32,241 bases of DNA. Origin: Heliobacterium mobile. GTDB lineage: Bacteria > Bacillota > Desulfitobacteriia > Heliobacteriales > Heliobacteriaceae. Positions 16,818 to 25,855 of this stretch are shown piece by piece; within the stretch, counting starts at the first letter, position 1, and each line of letters starts with the position of its first letter. The stretch is from assembly GCF_009720735.1 (NCBI RefSeq), contig NZ_WNKU01000034.1, positions 1 to 32,241 on the forward strand, in the 5' to 3' direction. The position numbers and the translations under genes were made by a program. The notes under the pieces are model-generated. The model did not search any database. It was given only the letters and a program-made list of their open reading frames with translations, and was not told the DNA's origin.

Positions 16818-17672
16818 TTAGCCTTCGTAGTTGTAAAAACCACGCCCCGATTTTCTACCGAGCCAACCGGCTTTCACGTACTTCCGCAGCAGCGGGCACG
16901 GACGGTAGCGGGGATCTCCGTAGCCTTCATGCATAATTTCCAGAATGGACAAAACCGTATCTAGACCGATCAGGTCAGCCAAGGCCAAGGGGCCCATGGG
17001 GTGGTTGAAGCCGAGTTTCATGATGGTATCAATACCTTCTGGATTGCCGACTCCTTCATAGAGGCACCAGATGGCTTCGTTGATCATCACTTGGGAGATC
17101 CGGTTGGAGACGAAGCCGGGCACGTCATTGACCGCAACGGGGACTTTCCCCATCTGCTTCGCCAGATCTTCAATCACCTGATAGACCTCGTCGGAAGTGG
17201 CCAGGCCGCGGATGATCTCGACGAGTTTCATCAAGGGCACAGGGTTCATGAAGTGCATGCCGATGACTTGCGTCGGTCGTTTGGTGCAGGCAGCCAGCTC
17301 AGTGATGGGCAGCGAAGAGGTGTTCGAGGCTAAGATAGCGTGAGCCGGAGCGACTTCATCGAGGGTACGGAAGATCTGCGATTTGATCTCCATCTTTTCA
17401 CTAGCCGCTTCGATGACGATGTCACAGTTTTTCGCATTTTCCAAGTTATCGGACAATTGAAGCCGGCCTAGGGTGGCTTCCATGTCCTCGGCAGTGATTT
17501 TTCCCTTTTCCAAGAACTTGCTCAAGCTCTTTTTAATGGTGTTTAAGCCTTTATTGGCAAATTCGAAGGAAATATCATGTAGAACCGTTTGAAAACCGGC
17601 TAAAGCAGCCGTCTGGGCGATACCCGAGCCCATTTGCCCGGCGCCGATGACCATGATGCGTTTGATTTCCAT
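16818..17672 (-). CDS. hbd: 3-Hydroxybutyryl-CoA dehydrogenase
   Basis: The 284-residue enzyme interconverts 3-hydroxybutyryl-CoA and acetoacetyl-CoA with NAD(P). It has the Rossmann motif VIGAGQMGSGIAQ (GxGxxG at 10-15), the segment LASNTSSLPITELA, the catalytic histidine in GMHFMNPVPLMKLVE (H140) and the C-terminal helical domain PGFVSNRISQVMINEAI and GFNHPMGPLALADLIGLD. Length and sequence pattern match the stand-alone short-chain Hbd, not the fused FadN at 25856-28258. The ribosome site is AAAGGAG. It follows the thiolase with a 46-base gap. Confidence 0.96.
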   Translation of the reverse strand: MEIKRIMVIGAGQMGSGIAQTAALAGFQTVLHDISFEFANKGLNTIKKSLSKFLEKGKITAEDMEATLGRLQLSDNLENAKNCDIVIEAASEKMEIKSQIFRTLDEVAPAHAILASNTSSLPITELAACTKRPTQVIGMHFMNPVPLMKLVEIIRGLATSDEVYQVIEDLAKQMGKVPVAVNDVPGFVSNRISQVMINEAIWCLYEGVGNPEGIDTIMKLGFNHPMGPLALADLIGLDTVLSILEIMHEGYGDPRYRPCPLLRKYVKAGWLGRKSGRGFYNYEG

Positions 17673-17718
17673 CGATCTGTCTCCTTTCGTGTAGTTACTT
17701 CAATGATTCTCGCTATCG

Positions 17719-18897
17719 TTACTCGACGCGCAGGAGGACGGCATCGCCTTGAGCAGCTCCGCTGCAAATGGCCGCCATGCCGTGACCGCCGCCGCGCCGG
17801 CGCAGTTCATAAATTAACGTGGTCAGGATACGGGCACCGCTCGCTCCGATGGGGTGACCAAAAGCGATAGCGCCGCCGTTGACATTGACTTTTTCCATGT
17901 CATAGCCGGCGACCCGTTGGCTGACAAGGGGGACCGCTGCAAAAGCTTCGTTGACCTCGATGAGGTCGATATCAGAAAGACTCTTACCAGTCTTTTTCAG
18001 CAACTTGTTGATGGCATGACCCGGTGTAGCCGCCATCAGTTCAGGTGCCATCGCCACTTCTGCGTGACCGACGAAAGTCGCTAACGGTTTTAGTCCCAGT
18101 TCGTCTGCCTTTTCCCGGCTCATAATGACAAGGGCCGCCGCACCGTCGTTGACGCTTGGAGCGTTGCCAGCGGTGACGGTTCCGTTTTTATCAAAAACGG
18201 GGCTTAGCTTAGCCAAGGATTCTTTGGTTGTATTGGCACGAGGCTGCTCATCTTTGGCAAAAAGGATCTTTTCCTTTTTTTGCGGGACTTCGACAGGGAT
18301 AATCTCTGCATCGAGGCGACCCGCTTCCATCGCAGCTGCTGCACGCTGCTGGCTCGCAACTGCCCAATCGTCTTGTTCTTCTCGAGAGACACCAAATTCT
18401 TTCGCCGCCGTAGAGCCGTAGATGGCCATGTGGTGATCGTTAAAGGGACACCAGAGACCGTCATGAACCATTCCGTCGACGGCGTCAAAGTTGAACATAC
18501 GCTGTCCCCAACGAGCATTGGGCAGGTAGTACGGGGCATTGCTCATGCTTTCCATACCGCCGGCGACAGCCGCATCTACTTCACCAAGCATGATGAGTTT
18601 TGCCATCGTGGCGACAGAAATCATGCCGCTGGCACAAACTTTGTTCACCGTCAAGGAGGGAACTTCCCAGGCGATGCCAGCCTTGTGTGCCGCTTGACGG
18701 GAGGGAATCTGTCCCGACCCGCCCTGCAGCACTTGACCCATGCAAGTGTATTCAATTTGATCTGCACTCAACGCAGCTTTGTTTAAAGCGCCTTTCATAG
18801 CTGCAGCGCCCAAGTCAATCGCTTTCAAGGAAGCCAGCGTACCGCCGAACTTGCCAAAAGGTGTCCGGGCCGCGCTGACGATGACCACTTCACGCAC
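17719..18897 (-). CDS. thlA: Acetyl-CoA acetyltransferase (thiolase)
   Basis: The enzyme cleaves or condenses acetoacetyl-CoA/acetyl-CoA. I place the start at a GTG (18897), nine bases after AAGGGAG, which gives [15 protein letters not shown], the standard N-terminus of the family, and 392 residues. The upstream ATG at 18906 directly abuts the ribosome site, which leaves no spacing. With this numbering the nucleophilic cysteine is C88 (VNKVCASGM), the histidine is H348 ([11 protein letters not shown]) and the second cysteine is C378 ([10 protein letters not shown]). The usual CxGGGxG after the second cysteine is CSGAAQG here, a mild variation. It sits between the acyl-CoA dehydrogenase and hbd. 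Confidence 0.94.
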   Translation of the reverse strand: MREVVIVSAARTPFGKFGGTLASLKAIDLGAAAMKGALNKAALSADQIEYTCMGQVLQGGSGQIPSRQAAHKAGIAWEVPSLTVNKVCASGMISVATMAKLIMLGEVDAAVAGGMESMSNAPYYLPNARWGQRMFNFDAVDGMVHDGLWCPFNDHHMAIYGSTAAKEFGVSREEQDDWAVASQQRAAAAMEAGRLDAEIIPVEVPQKKEKILFAKDEQPRANTTKESLAKLSPVFDKNGTVTAGNAPSVNDGAAALVIMSREKADELGLKPLATFVGHAEVAMAPELMAATPGHAINKLLKKTGKSLSDIDLIEVNEAFAAVPLVSQRVAGYDMEKVNVNGGAIAFGHPIGASGARILTTLIYELRRRGGGHGMAAICSGAAQGDAVLLRVE

Positions 18898-18916
18898 GTC
18901 TTCCATCTCCCTTGTG

Positions 18917-20056
18917 TTACTTCAACAGGTTCGCCGCAATAACGATGCGCTGGATTTCACTGGTTCCTTCGTAGATCTCGGTGATCTTCGCATCACGCAT
19001 CATGCGCTCCACGGGGTATTCACGGGTGTAGCCGTAACCGCCATGAATTTGAACCGCTTTCGTCGTTACCCACATGGCTGTTTCGGAGGCGACCAGTTTG
19101 GCCATAGCCGCTTCTTGGCTAAAGGGCTGGTCCGTGTCTTTCAGATAGGCTGCCTTATAGATTAACAACCGCGCCGCTTCAATTCGGCAGTGCATATCGG
19201 CAAGCATCCACTGGATGGCTTGGTTGGCGCAGATGGGCTTGCCGAACTGTTCGCGAGTTTTGCTGTAGGCCAAGGCTTGGTCAAAAGCGCCTTGGGCAAT
19301 CCCCAGCGCCTGAGCGGCAATGCCGATACGGCCGCCGTCGAGGGTCTTCATGACGATTTTGAAGCCCATGCCTTCTTCGCCCAGCAGGTTTTCTTTCGGG
19401 ATGCGGCAGTTTTCAAAGACGAGTTCATATGTATTCGACGCCCGGATGCCCATTTTGTGCTCTTTTTTGCCAAAGGTAAAGCCGGGAGTTCCCTTTTCCA
19501 CTATGAAGGCTGAGGTGCCTTTATGTTTTTTGCTCGGATCGGTGCTGGCGATGACGACATAGACATCCGCCCGTTCACCATTGGTGATGAAGATCTTTGT
19601 TCCGTCTAATACGTACTCGTCACCATCGAGTTTCGCCGTCAGCTTCATCGCACCGGCGTCGGAACCGGCAGCAGGCTCGGTCAATCCCATGGCACCGACT
19701 TTTTCACCTTGAGCCAGGGGAACGAGGTATTTTTGCTTTTGTTCTTCCGTGCCGAAGTTATAGATGGGCCAGAGGCACAAGGAGGTGTGTGCAGAGAGCA
19801 AGACGCTCGAGGAGCCGCAAACACGACCTAGTTCTTCAACAGCGATGGCATAGCTCATGTGATCCATGCCCACACCACCGTACTCTTCCGGGAAGGGGAT
19901 ACCGGAGAGGCCGAGTTCAGCCATTTTATCCCATAGAGACCAGTCATACTCTTCCTTCTCGTCCATTTCAGCTGCTTTCGGTGCGATTTCGGTCTCGGCA
20001 AATTCCCGTACCGTTTTGCGAAGCATTTCCTGTTCTTCGGTGAGTTTAAAAATCAT
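18917..20056 (-). CDS. Acyl-CoA dehydrogenase (short-chain/butyryl type)
   Basis: The 379-residue flavoprotein has [59 protein letters not shown] and [13 protein letters not shown], with the predicted catalytic base E363. It is the closest in-window relative of the dehydrogenase at 10004-11146, but sits at the head of the thl-hbd-crt-etfBA set, so it probably acts on butyryl-CoA or other short acyl-CoAs and donates to the ETF encoded downstream. The start is the ATG at 20056 with AAGGAGG; an extension of 28 codons to 20140 has no ribosome site and non-family residues. Confidence 0.94.
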   Translation of the reverse strand: MIFKLTEEQEMLRKTVREFAETEIAPKAAEMDEKEEYDWSLWDKMAELGLSGIPFPEEYGGVGMDHMSYAIAVEELGRVCGSSSVLLSAHTSLCLWPIYNFGTEEQKQKYLVPLAQGEKVGAMGLTEPAAGSDAGAMKLTAKLDGDEYVLDGTKIFITNGERADVYVVIASTDPSKKHKGTSAFIVEKGTPGFTFGKKEHKMGIRASNTYELVFENCRIPKENLLGEEGMGFKIVMKTLDGGRIGIAAQALGIAQGAFDQALAYSKTREQFGKPICANQAIQWMLADMHCRIEAARLLIYKAAYLKDTDQPFSQEAAMAKLVASETAMWVTTKAVQIHGGYGYTREYPVERMMRDAKITEIYEGTSEIQRIVIAANLLK

Positions 20057-20099
20057 TGTAGAGGTCCTCCTTACAACTTTTTGAATTCTGCAACCAAAA

Positions 20100-20113
20100 C
20101 GGTCTTTTGACCG
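20100..20113 (-). repeat. Inverted repeat CGGTC-AAAA-GACCG in the leader of the short-chain unit
   Basis: On the minus strand the 5-bp stem with a 4-base loop is followed by TTTT, making a short terminator-like or RNA-stability hairpin in the predicted 5' leader, about 45 bp before the acyl-CoA dehydrogenase ATG. It is too short to be sure of. Confidence 0.3.
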
Positions 20114-20134
20114 GGTAGCAACAAAAACATGTCC

Positions 20135-20150
20135 ATTCATTAAAGTGAAT
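20135..20150. promoter_or_regulatory. Inverted repeat ATTCA-N6-TGAAT beside the promoter
   Basis: The perfect 5-6-5 repeat lies immediately downstream of the candidate -10 element, at about the predicted transcription start, which is where a repressor site would be placed. It shares ATTCA/TGAAT words with the FadR operators but in the reverse arrangement, so it is not a FadR consensus site. Confidence 0.35.
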
Positions 20151-20159
20151 ATTTTCTTT

Positions 20160-20187
20160 TGTATAAATTTTTGGACTATTGAAACAA
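20160..20187 (-). promoter_or_regulatory. Candidate sigma-A promoter TTGTTT-N16-TATACA
   Basis: On the minus strand TTGTTT (20187-20182) and TATACA (20165-20160) are separated by 16 bases, each matching the consensus at four of six positions. It is in an AT-rich region 104 bp before the acyl-CoA dehydrogenase ATG and could drive the acyl-CoA dehydrogenase-thl-hbd-crt-etfBA-EMO unit. Confidence 0.45.
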
Positions 20188-20268
20188 CATGATTGTGATT
20201 CTACCAAATCGCCAAAATTCCTCTTTTATTTTCAGAAAAAGAAAATATTCTCTTTAACAATAAATTGA

Positions 20269-20442
20269 AAGGAGTTTGAGCCCACCAATATAAACAAAGA
20301 GTTTACAGAACTTGATCTTTCGATAAATACGAGAAAATACCTGCTTCCCGGCAGCCCGTTGTCGGAATTTTTTAATTATTACCCCAAAGATATTGATGCT
20401 AAATTTGAAAAGAAGAGGCCACTGACATTGTCAGCAGCCTGA
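20269..20442 (+). pseudogene. Coding-like frame without a standard start (about 54 codons)
   Basis: The frame read from 20278 to the TGA at 20440-20442 gives a protein-like sequence (for example KEFTELDLSINTRKYLLPGS and SEFFNYYPKDIDAKFEKK) with good amino-acid balance. AAAGGAG at 20268-20274 looks like a ribosome site, but no ATG, GTG or TTG follows in this frame before coding-like sequence begins; a TTG in another frame runs into TAA after five codons. An in-frame TGA precedes it at 20266. It may be a decayed gene, a gene with an unusual start, or chance. I do not recognise the product. Confidence 0.35.
20416..20440 (-). terminator. Hairpin downstream of the stalk-domain gene
   Basis: On the minus strand AGGC-tg-CTGAC-aat-GTCAG-tg-GCCT forms a symmetrical hairpin followed by CTTCTTTTC. 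It lies about 55 bp past the stalk-protein stop and is a plausible but weak intrinsic terminator. Confidence 0.45.
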
Positions 20443-20496
20443 AGAGTTTCTTAGAAGCTCCCCGGTGTCTGTCAGGCCCCACTCGCCAATTTAACC

Positions 20497-22734
20497 TTAG
20501 TTTATAGTAATCGTCTGGGTCGCTTCGTCCCATTGAATAGACCCACCAAGCACATTCCCGATCCATCTCAACGGAACCATCATTCGGCCCGGTTCAATCA
20601 TTTCCGGACATGCATCCATGGTGAGTCCTGTGCCGTTAATCTTCAAGATTGGGCTATCGATTTGAAATTGGACGATTTTAGGCCCCTGAATCATGGTAAA
20701 TGTCTTTGATTCATCGTCCCAGAGAGTTTCTGATTCCTTGAGCCCTAATGCTTGGGCGACGTAGCGAATCGGTAAAAATGTGCGATTATCTTTTATGTAA
20801 GGAGCAATGTCCATCGTTACTTCCTTTGAAGCAACCATCGCTTTTGTCTGATTGATCGTAAAGACAAACCTTCCTTTCTGCTCTGACGGCGCTGGCGTTA
20901 CGACCTTGGCGACGACAGCTTGGGCTGCTGTGGAATCGGAAAACAGGTCTCCAGCCATTTCAGCCGTGGCTGTCTCCCAACCTTTAATTTTAAAGGTAAG
21001 ATCACCTTCTGGAACTGTTCGATCCACGTTTACTTGGATGTTGCTTACTTTTATCTTAGATGGTTTTGTGCTTGTTGATTTGACTTTTACACAAGCATAT
21101 TTCTGCCCTTCATTCATATCTGTTTTGGTGGTGGCTGAATCGTTTTCCAAGACTAAGTCGCCCTCGATGACTTCGAATTTCGGAGCCCTTTCAAAGTCGA
21201 CTCCTGCTGGCGCATAGATCCGCAATTCGCGAGTAGCTTTGCTCATCAGTGCTTCCGCCTTACTTTCAGCGACGATCACGTCACCGATAGCCTGGTTAGG
21301 CAAGCCGATTTTGACTTCTGTTACGGAAAGAGGCTTCATGACGACAGAAGGAGTTACTTTAGCGACAGGCATGGGGCCTTTCAACGGTGTCTCACCGCCA
21401 AAAGTGATAGCTAATAGCCCTTGAAAGTTCGGAGCCACATCAACGGTGGCTTTTTCAAAATATACTTTCGCCGGTTTTGTCTTGGTGGAGCTAACGAATA
21501 CGCCCCGAATCATTCTTCGTTCTTCATTCACATATTCAAACAGATCATGTTGAGAGTTTATGGGCTTTAACAGTAAAATGTCTCCAAGATCAGACTCGCT
21601 CCGGTTCACATTAGGTACGTCTCTCCATTTAACATTTTCTGGAGTGGTTACGGTGATGGCTCGATTTTTAGCTATCGCACCGGGAGTTTCTTCTTCGCCT
21701 AAAAAGACGACTATGTTCTGATCCAATTGGCCTGCAACTAAGGTCGGAAGTTCACCAACAGGCCCTCCTTTAAGCTTGTATTCACCGTACTTGGCGACGG
21801 TCAAGCGCTCCGGTGAAGGGTCACTCTTACCACCGATCGTGACAACGATATCACCAGGTTTCGCTGTGGACTCATCAATTTCGATTCCTAGATTGGAAAG
21901 GGTAATATATGCTCCCTTGCGTTCAGTCTCTCTATTGACACGCAGCTTTAGGGTCCGTCCATCATCGGCGCTGCCATCGAGAACAGCCCTAGTCGGTGGA
22001 TCAGCATCATCATGATCGCCATCTTGTTCTCCTAAGACGATATCGCCCCAATTGGCCTCAACTTCCACATCATCACTTACATCCCAGCGGTATCCTTGAG
22101 GAAGCTTCAGCTTCAGCGAATCGTCATAGCCACCCTCAAGTGCACCGGGGCGACTCTCTTTGATCCGTATCGTATCTATTTTGCCGCCATTAGAATCAAA
22201 AGTCTTTACATCATCAATCGTTACAGCTACACTGCCATTGCCAATGGTGGCCAAGGTCAATTGAGCGTTTTCAAAGACTGAACCCGATTCCGCTTCAATC
22301 GTCACTTTGAGTTCGCCTGAAAGAGAACTGGGTGCTTCAATATCATGTAACTGCACATAGAGTAACCCTTTGCCTGTAGACTCCTCGTTTTTCTCGACTT
22401 CGATCACATATTCTTTTCCCTCTTCGATTTCTTCGGAGTCGGGATTCAAAAACTGATTATCTGCTGATTCCACTTTTTCAGGCGCAGTCACACCTATATT
22501 CCCAATCGCAGCTTTTTTGGGCATGATAATACGAAAACTCTCTACGCTGTTATCCATGGCACCTTGTGGTACCTCCACAGCGATACGGGCATCGAAAAAA
22601 CCACCCGGCTTCGGACTCCCTTTGACCAAGACAGAATACATATCTTCATCTTTGGCAAAAGCGGCAGACCAAGGTATGAGAGAAGCCGCTATTGACGTGA
22701 TGAGCACTAAGCTCATCCATTTTTTTCGATTCAT
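20497..22734 (-). CDS. Exported stalk-domain (copper amine oxidase N-domain-like) protein
   Basis: The 745-residue product has a signal peptide (MNRKKWMSLVLITSIAASLI, then PWSAAFAKDE). A long beta-rich middle with no assigned family follows, in which similar phrases recur (VEVPQGAMDNSVESFRII, LKLPQGYRWDVSDDVEVE, ITVTTPENVKWRDVPNVN, LRIYAPAGVDFERAPKFE), suggesting three to four diverged repeats. The C-terminal roughly 115 residues are the stalk domain: VTMDIAPYIKDNRTFLPIRY, VAQALGLKE, then the second half MMVPLRWIGNVLGGSIQWDE ending at TQTITIN. Such domains are common on exported Firmicute proteins of unknown role. The start is the ATG at 22734, with GGAG ten bases upstream. It stands between two beta-oxidation blocks but has no obvious metabolic link. 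Copper binding or amine-oxidase activity should not be assumed. Confidence 0.88.
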   Translation of the reverse strand: MNRKKWMSLVLITSIAASLIPWSAAFAKDEDMYSVLVKGSPKPGGFFDARIAVEVPQGAMDNSVESFRIIMPKKAAIGNIGVTAPEKVESADNQFLNPDSEEIEEGKEYVIEVEKNEESTGKGLLYVQLHDIEAPSSLSGELKVTIEAESGSVFENAQLTLATIGNGSVAVTIDDVKTFDSNGGKIDTIRIKESRPGALEGGYDDSLKLKLPQGYRWDVSDDVEVEANWGDIVLGEQDGDHDDADPPTRAVLDGSADDGRTLKLRVNRETERKGAYITLSNLGIEIDESTAKPGDIVVTIGGKSDPSPERLTVAKYGEYKLKGGPVGELPTLVAGQLDQNIVVFLGEEETPGAIAKNRAITVTTPENVKWRDVPNVNRSESDLGDILLLKPINSQHDLFEYVNEERRMIRGVFVSSTKTKPAKVYFEKATVDVAPNFQGLLAITFGGETPLKGPMPVAKVTPSVVMKPLSVTEVKIGLPNQAIGDVIVAESKAEALMSKATRELRIYAPAGVDFERAPKFEVIEGDLVLENDSATTKTDMNEGQKYACVKVKSTSTKPSKIKVSNIQVNVDRTVPEGDLTFKIKGWETATAEMAGDLFSDSTAAQAVVAKVVTPAPSEQKGRFVFTINQTKAMVASKEVTMDIAPYIKDNRTFLPIRYVAQALGLKESETLWDDESKTFTMIQGPKIVQFQIDSPILKINGTGLTMDACPEMIEPGRMMVPLRWIGNVLGGSIQWDEATQTITIN

Positions 22735-22749
22735 TTCTTCACGACTCCT

Positions 22750-22779
22750 ACTTACAAAAGTTTTGCACAGTAAGTGCAA
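22750..22779 (-). promoter_or_regulatory. Two mutually exclusive hairpins in the leader of the stalk-domain gene
   Basis: On the minus strand TTGCAC (22779-22774) can pair with GTGCAA (22768-22763). Alternatively ACTTAC (22775-22770) can pair with GTAAGT (22755-22750). The two pairings share bases and cannot form together. The second ends directly against the ribosome site GGAG (22748-22745). The first repeat is also a 6-5-6 palindrome in DNA and might be an operator. Confidence 0.4.
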
Positions 22780-22880
22780 TCACCCTGATCATTTTTTGAT
22801 GATTCAATCCTGTTCATGGCCTGCCGCTTTTTTTATAAGCACTGCCTATGAAAACGATTGTTTGATACCCTATACATTGT

Positions 22881-24626
22881 TTATAACGTGTATTTTTCCG
22901 CTTCTATGCTTTGCTGCGCTATAGTTCGTTTAATCAGCTTCTCATTAACGGGTACATGGCGAGACAGCTTTTTCAAAATCGACAGTTGAGTGCGAAGCGA
23001 ATCCCCTTCTTCCATGGCAGCCAAAGAGTCTTTGGCCGTCTGTTCAACAGTCGCGAATCGCCGGTGAATATATGCTGTCGCCAAGTCGATCTGTAAACGA
23101 GCTCTTTCTTCTCCAGAACTAGTTATTTTTTTCGTAGCACGCAATAATACGCTTTCCATCGCGAAGCAGTCTATGACCAAGTTGGCAACGTTCCGAAGGA
23201 TCTCTTGTTCATGCACTAGTGCCTTTTGATATTTCTGAACAGCCAATCCTGCCACAAAAAGAACAATTTTTTTGACCCGTTCTACAAGATCCCTTTCCAT
23301 GTTCAAGGGGATGGTCTCATCAATAAGTCCGCCCATGGTGAACAACTCTGCTTGCAGTTTCTGTGCTGCAGCCAGCAAGGGGATTTCGCCTTTCATCGCC
23401 CGCTTTACCAGCGTGTCAGGAATTAATAGCCGGTTGATTTCATTGGTGCCTTCGAAGATGCGATTGATGCGCGAATCGCGGTACATGCGTTCGATTTCAT
23501 ATTCCTGTGTAAAGCCATAGCCACCGTGTATCTGTACCCCTTCATCGACGACAAAATCGAGCATTTCCGAAGCGAGAATCTTACAGATGGAGCATTCGGC
23601 AGCATATTCGGCTGCCGCTTGCAAAGGTTCTTTGACCCCTAAGGCCTGTTCAATCAAGCCTGCCGTTCGATAGATCACCGACTCCGCACCGTAGAGTTCT
23701 ATCGCCATCTGGGCAATTTTCTCTTGGACCAAGGGAAACTGAGCGATGGGGCTATTGAACTGAGTTCTTTCCTTCGCATATTTAACTGCCAGATGGAGAG
23801 CCCATTTGGCCGAACCAACACAACCCGCCCCAAGCTTATACCTTCCAATATTGAGAATATTGAATGCAATATGGTGCCCTTTGCTGATTTCCCCCAACAG
23901 ATTTTCCACAGGGACTTGGGCATCTTCCAGTACCACGGGACAAGTCGATGATCCTTTGATACCCATTTTCTTTTCTTCCGGACCGACGGACAAACCGGGA
24001 GTGTCTCTGTCGACGATAAAGGCCGTAAACTTGTCTCCGTCCACTTTCGCGTAGATGATGAAGACATCGGCAAATCCCGCGTTGGTAATATACTGCTTGC
24101 TGCCGTTTAAGATATAATGGGTTCCATCTTCGCTCAAAAAGGCGCTCGTTTTTGCACCGAGGGCATCAGAACCGGAACCTGGCTCGGTCAGGCAATAGGC
24201 GGCAATTTTTTCTCCAGTTCCCAAAGAGGGGAGATAGCGTCTCTTCTGCTCTTCATTGCCGAAAAATACAATCGGCAAGGTACCAATGCCTACGTGAGCG
24301 CCATGGCTCAAGCCAAAGGAACCGCCGCGAGCCATATTTTCCGTAATTAATGTAGAAGATATTTTGTCAAGGGCCACTCCATCATACTCCTCGGGAATAT
24401 CGGCAGCCAGAAGCCCCAGATCGCCTGCCTCACGTAAGAGAGAACGGGTTAAGTCGTAATCAAGGGCTTCAATAGTCCCTTGATGAGGTACGACTTTCCC
24501 TACGATAAAATCAGCAGTTGTCTGTGCAATCGCCCGTTGTTCCTCTGAAAAATCTTCCGGTACAAAAATCTGTTCAGGCAACAGGGTTTCGGTCAAAAAA
24601 CTACCACCACGAATAAACTCACTCAT
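22881..24626 (-). CDS. fadE: Long acyl-CoA dehydrogenase, FadE type
   Basis: The 581-residue protein is of the long acyl-CoA dehydrogenase type found in Bacillus FadE: an ordinary dehydrogenase core (AAYCLTEPGSGSDALGAK, KYITNAGFADVFIIYAKVDG, FNILNIGRYKLGAGCVGSAK, IHGGYGFTQEYEIERMYRDS and FEGTNEINR with E392 as the likely base) followed by about 180 extra helical residues. It oxidises long-chain acyl-CoA and passes electrons to ETF. I place the start at the ATG at 24626, with an AGAGGTG site, rather than at 24722, which would overlap the thiolase gene. It is the last gene of fadN-fadA-fadE, 28 bases after fadA, the same order as in Bacillus subtilis. Confidence 0.94.
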   Translation of the reverse strand: MSEFIRGGSFLTETLLPEQIFVPEDFSEEQRAIAQTTADFIVGKVVPHQGTIEALDYDLTRSLLREAGDLGLLAADIPEEYDGVALDKISSTLITENMARGGSFGLSHGAHVGIGTLPIVFFGNEEQKRRYLPSLGTGEKIAAYCLTEPGSGSDALGAKTSAFLSEDGTHYILNGSKQYITNAGFADVFIIYAKVDGDKFTAFIVDRDTPGLSVGPEEKKMGIKGSSTCPVVLEDAQVPVENLLGEISKGHHIAFNILNIGRYKLGAGCVGSAKWALHLAVKYAKERTQFNSPIAQFPLVQEKIAQMAIELYGAESVIYRTAGLIEQALGVKEPLQAAAEYAAECSICKILASEMLDFVVDEGVQIHGGYGFTQEYEIERMYRDSRINRIFEGTNEINRLLIPDTLVKRAMKGEIPLLAAAQKLQAELFTMGGLIDETIPLNMERDLVERVKKIVLFVAGLAVQKYQKALVHEQEILRNVANLVIDCFAMESVLLRATKKITSSGEERARLQIDLATAYIHRRFATVEQTAKDSLAAMEEGDSLRTQLSILKKLSRHVPVNEKLIKRTIAQQSIEAEKYTL

Positions 24627-24654
24627 TCTGTTCACCTCTAACGTTTTATTGCAA

Positions 24655-25836
24655 TTATTCGAATCTTTCGAATACAGCGGCTGCGCCCATGCCTCCGCCG
24701 ATACACATGGAGACGACACCATAGCGCCCTCGGCGCCGCTTTATTTCATGTAAGAGCGATGTGGTCAACTTTGCTCCGGTGCATCCGAGTGGATGACCTA
24801 AGGCGATGGCACCGCCATTGACATTGACTCGTTTCGGGTCTATCCCTAAGTGATTGATTACGTAAATCGCCTGTGCTGCAAAAGCTTCGTTGATCTCAAA
24901 GAGATCGACTTCGTCCTGTCGAATGCCGGCTAGCTTCAGTGCTTTGGGGATGGCCTCAATGGGGCCGATTCCCATAATATCAGCCGGTACACCGCCTACT
25001 GCAAAGGCTCGAAAAGATCCGAGTACAGGGAGTTGCAACTGTTCCGCTTTTTCTCGCGATGTAATGACTACAGCCGAAGCCCCGTCACTCATCTGCGAAG
25101 AATTACCTGCCGTCACCGTCCCTTTTTCCCGAAAAGCAGGGCGCAGTTTACTCAACGCCTCTAACGTCGTATCTGGACGGACTCCTTCATCCTTGTTGAA
25201 TTCCTCGTCCTGCTCTTGTAACTTCCCTTCTTCGTTGAACCATCGTTTTTTGAACATGACCGGTATGATTTCTTCGGCGAAGCGTTCTTCCGCTTGCGCC
25301 TTTGCCGCTTTTTGATGACTGCTGAGGGCAAACAGATCTTGTTCTTCCCGGCTGATGCCAAAACGGGACGCTACGTTTTCTGCAGTAATCCCCATCGCGA
25401 TGTACGCTTCGGGCATGTTCTCCATGAGGTATGGATTGGGCGCAATTTTATTGCCTCCCATCGGGATCATGCTCATACTCTCTACGCCGCCTGCGATCAT
25501 CACTTCTGCAAAACCGGCCATAATCCGTTCCGCTGCCATAGCGATCGTCTGCAGCCCTGACGAGCAGAACCGGTTAACAGTCATTCCACAGACACTATGG
25601 GGCAAGTTCGCACGCTGCGCTACAATGCGCCCTAGGTTCATACCCTGCTCTGCTTCGGGGAACGCACAACCCATGACAATATCTTCAACTTGTTCCGGCC
25701 CAATCGCCTTAGCTCTCTCTAAGGCTTCCCTGACAGCGAGTGCAGCCATATCTTCCGGCCGCACATCTTTCAGGGTACCTTTCGGCGCTTTGCCAACGGG
25801 AGTTCGTACGGCACTAACGATGACTGCTTCTCTCAT
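24655..25836 (-). CDS. fadA: 3-Ketoacyl-CoA thiolase, FadA type
   Basis: The 393-residue thiolase begins [20 protein letters not shown] and has C91 ([10 protein letters not shown]), H348 ([12 protein letters not shown]) and C378 ([15 protein letters not shown]). The genetic setting makes long-chain beta-oxidation thiolase (release of acetyl-CoA) the best call. The ATG at 25836 is eight bases after GGAGG; the TTG at 25851 lies within the ribosome site and is rejected. It begins 19 bases after the fadN stop, so the two genes are coupled. Confidence 0.95.
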   Translation of the reverse strand: MREAVIVSAVRTPVGKAPKGTLKDVRPEDMAALAVREALERAKAIGPEQVEDIVMGCAFPEAEQGMNLGRIVAQRANLPHSVCGMTVNRFCSSGLQTIAMAAERIMAGFAEVMIAGGVESMSMIPMGGNKIAPNPYLMENMPEAYIAMGITAENVASRFGISREEQDLFALSSHQKAAKAQAEERFAEEIIPVMFKKRWFNEEGKLQEQDEEFNKDEGVRPDTTLEALSKLRPAFREKGTVTAGNSSQMSDGASAVVITSREKAEQLQLPVLGSFRAFAVGGVPADIMGIGPIEAIPKALKLAGIRQDEVDLFEINEAFAAQAIYVINHLGIDPKRVNVNGGAIALGHPLGCTGAKLTTSLLHEIKRRRGRYGVVSMCIGGGMGAAAVFERFE

Positions 25837-25855
25837 CTTATCGTCCTCCAATCAC

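Larger units (their letters stand above)
20057..20496. other. Intergenic region of about 440 bp upstream of the ETF/short-chain unit
   Basis: It holds a candidate sigma-A promoter (20160-20187), two inverted repeats (20100-20113 and 20135-20150), a coding-like plus-strand frame without a normal start (20269-20442) and a hairpin after the stalk-protein gene (20416-20440). The left part (20100-20270) is strongly AT-rich. Confidence 0.6.

Noticed and set aside
20135-20150. Third FadR operator before the short-chain unit
   Set aside because: It shares ATTCA and TGAAT words but in the opposite order and with a six-base spacer, so it does not match TGAATGA-N4-TCATTCA.
25837-25851. Thiolase (fadA) start at TTG 25851
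   Set aside because: The TTG is part of the GGAGG ribosome site that serves the ATG at 25836.
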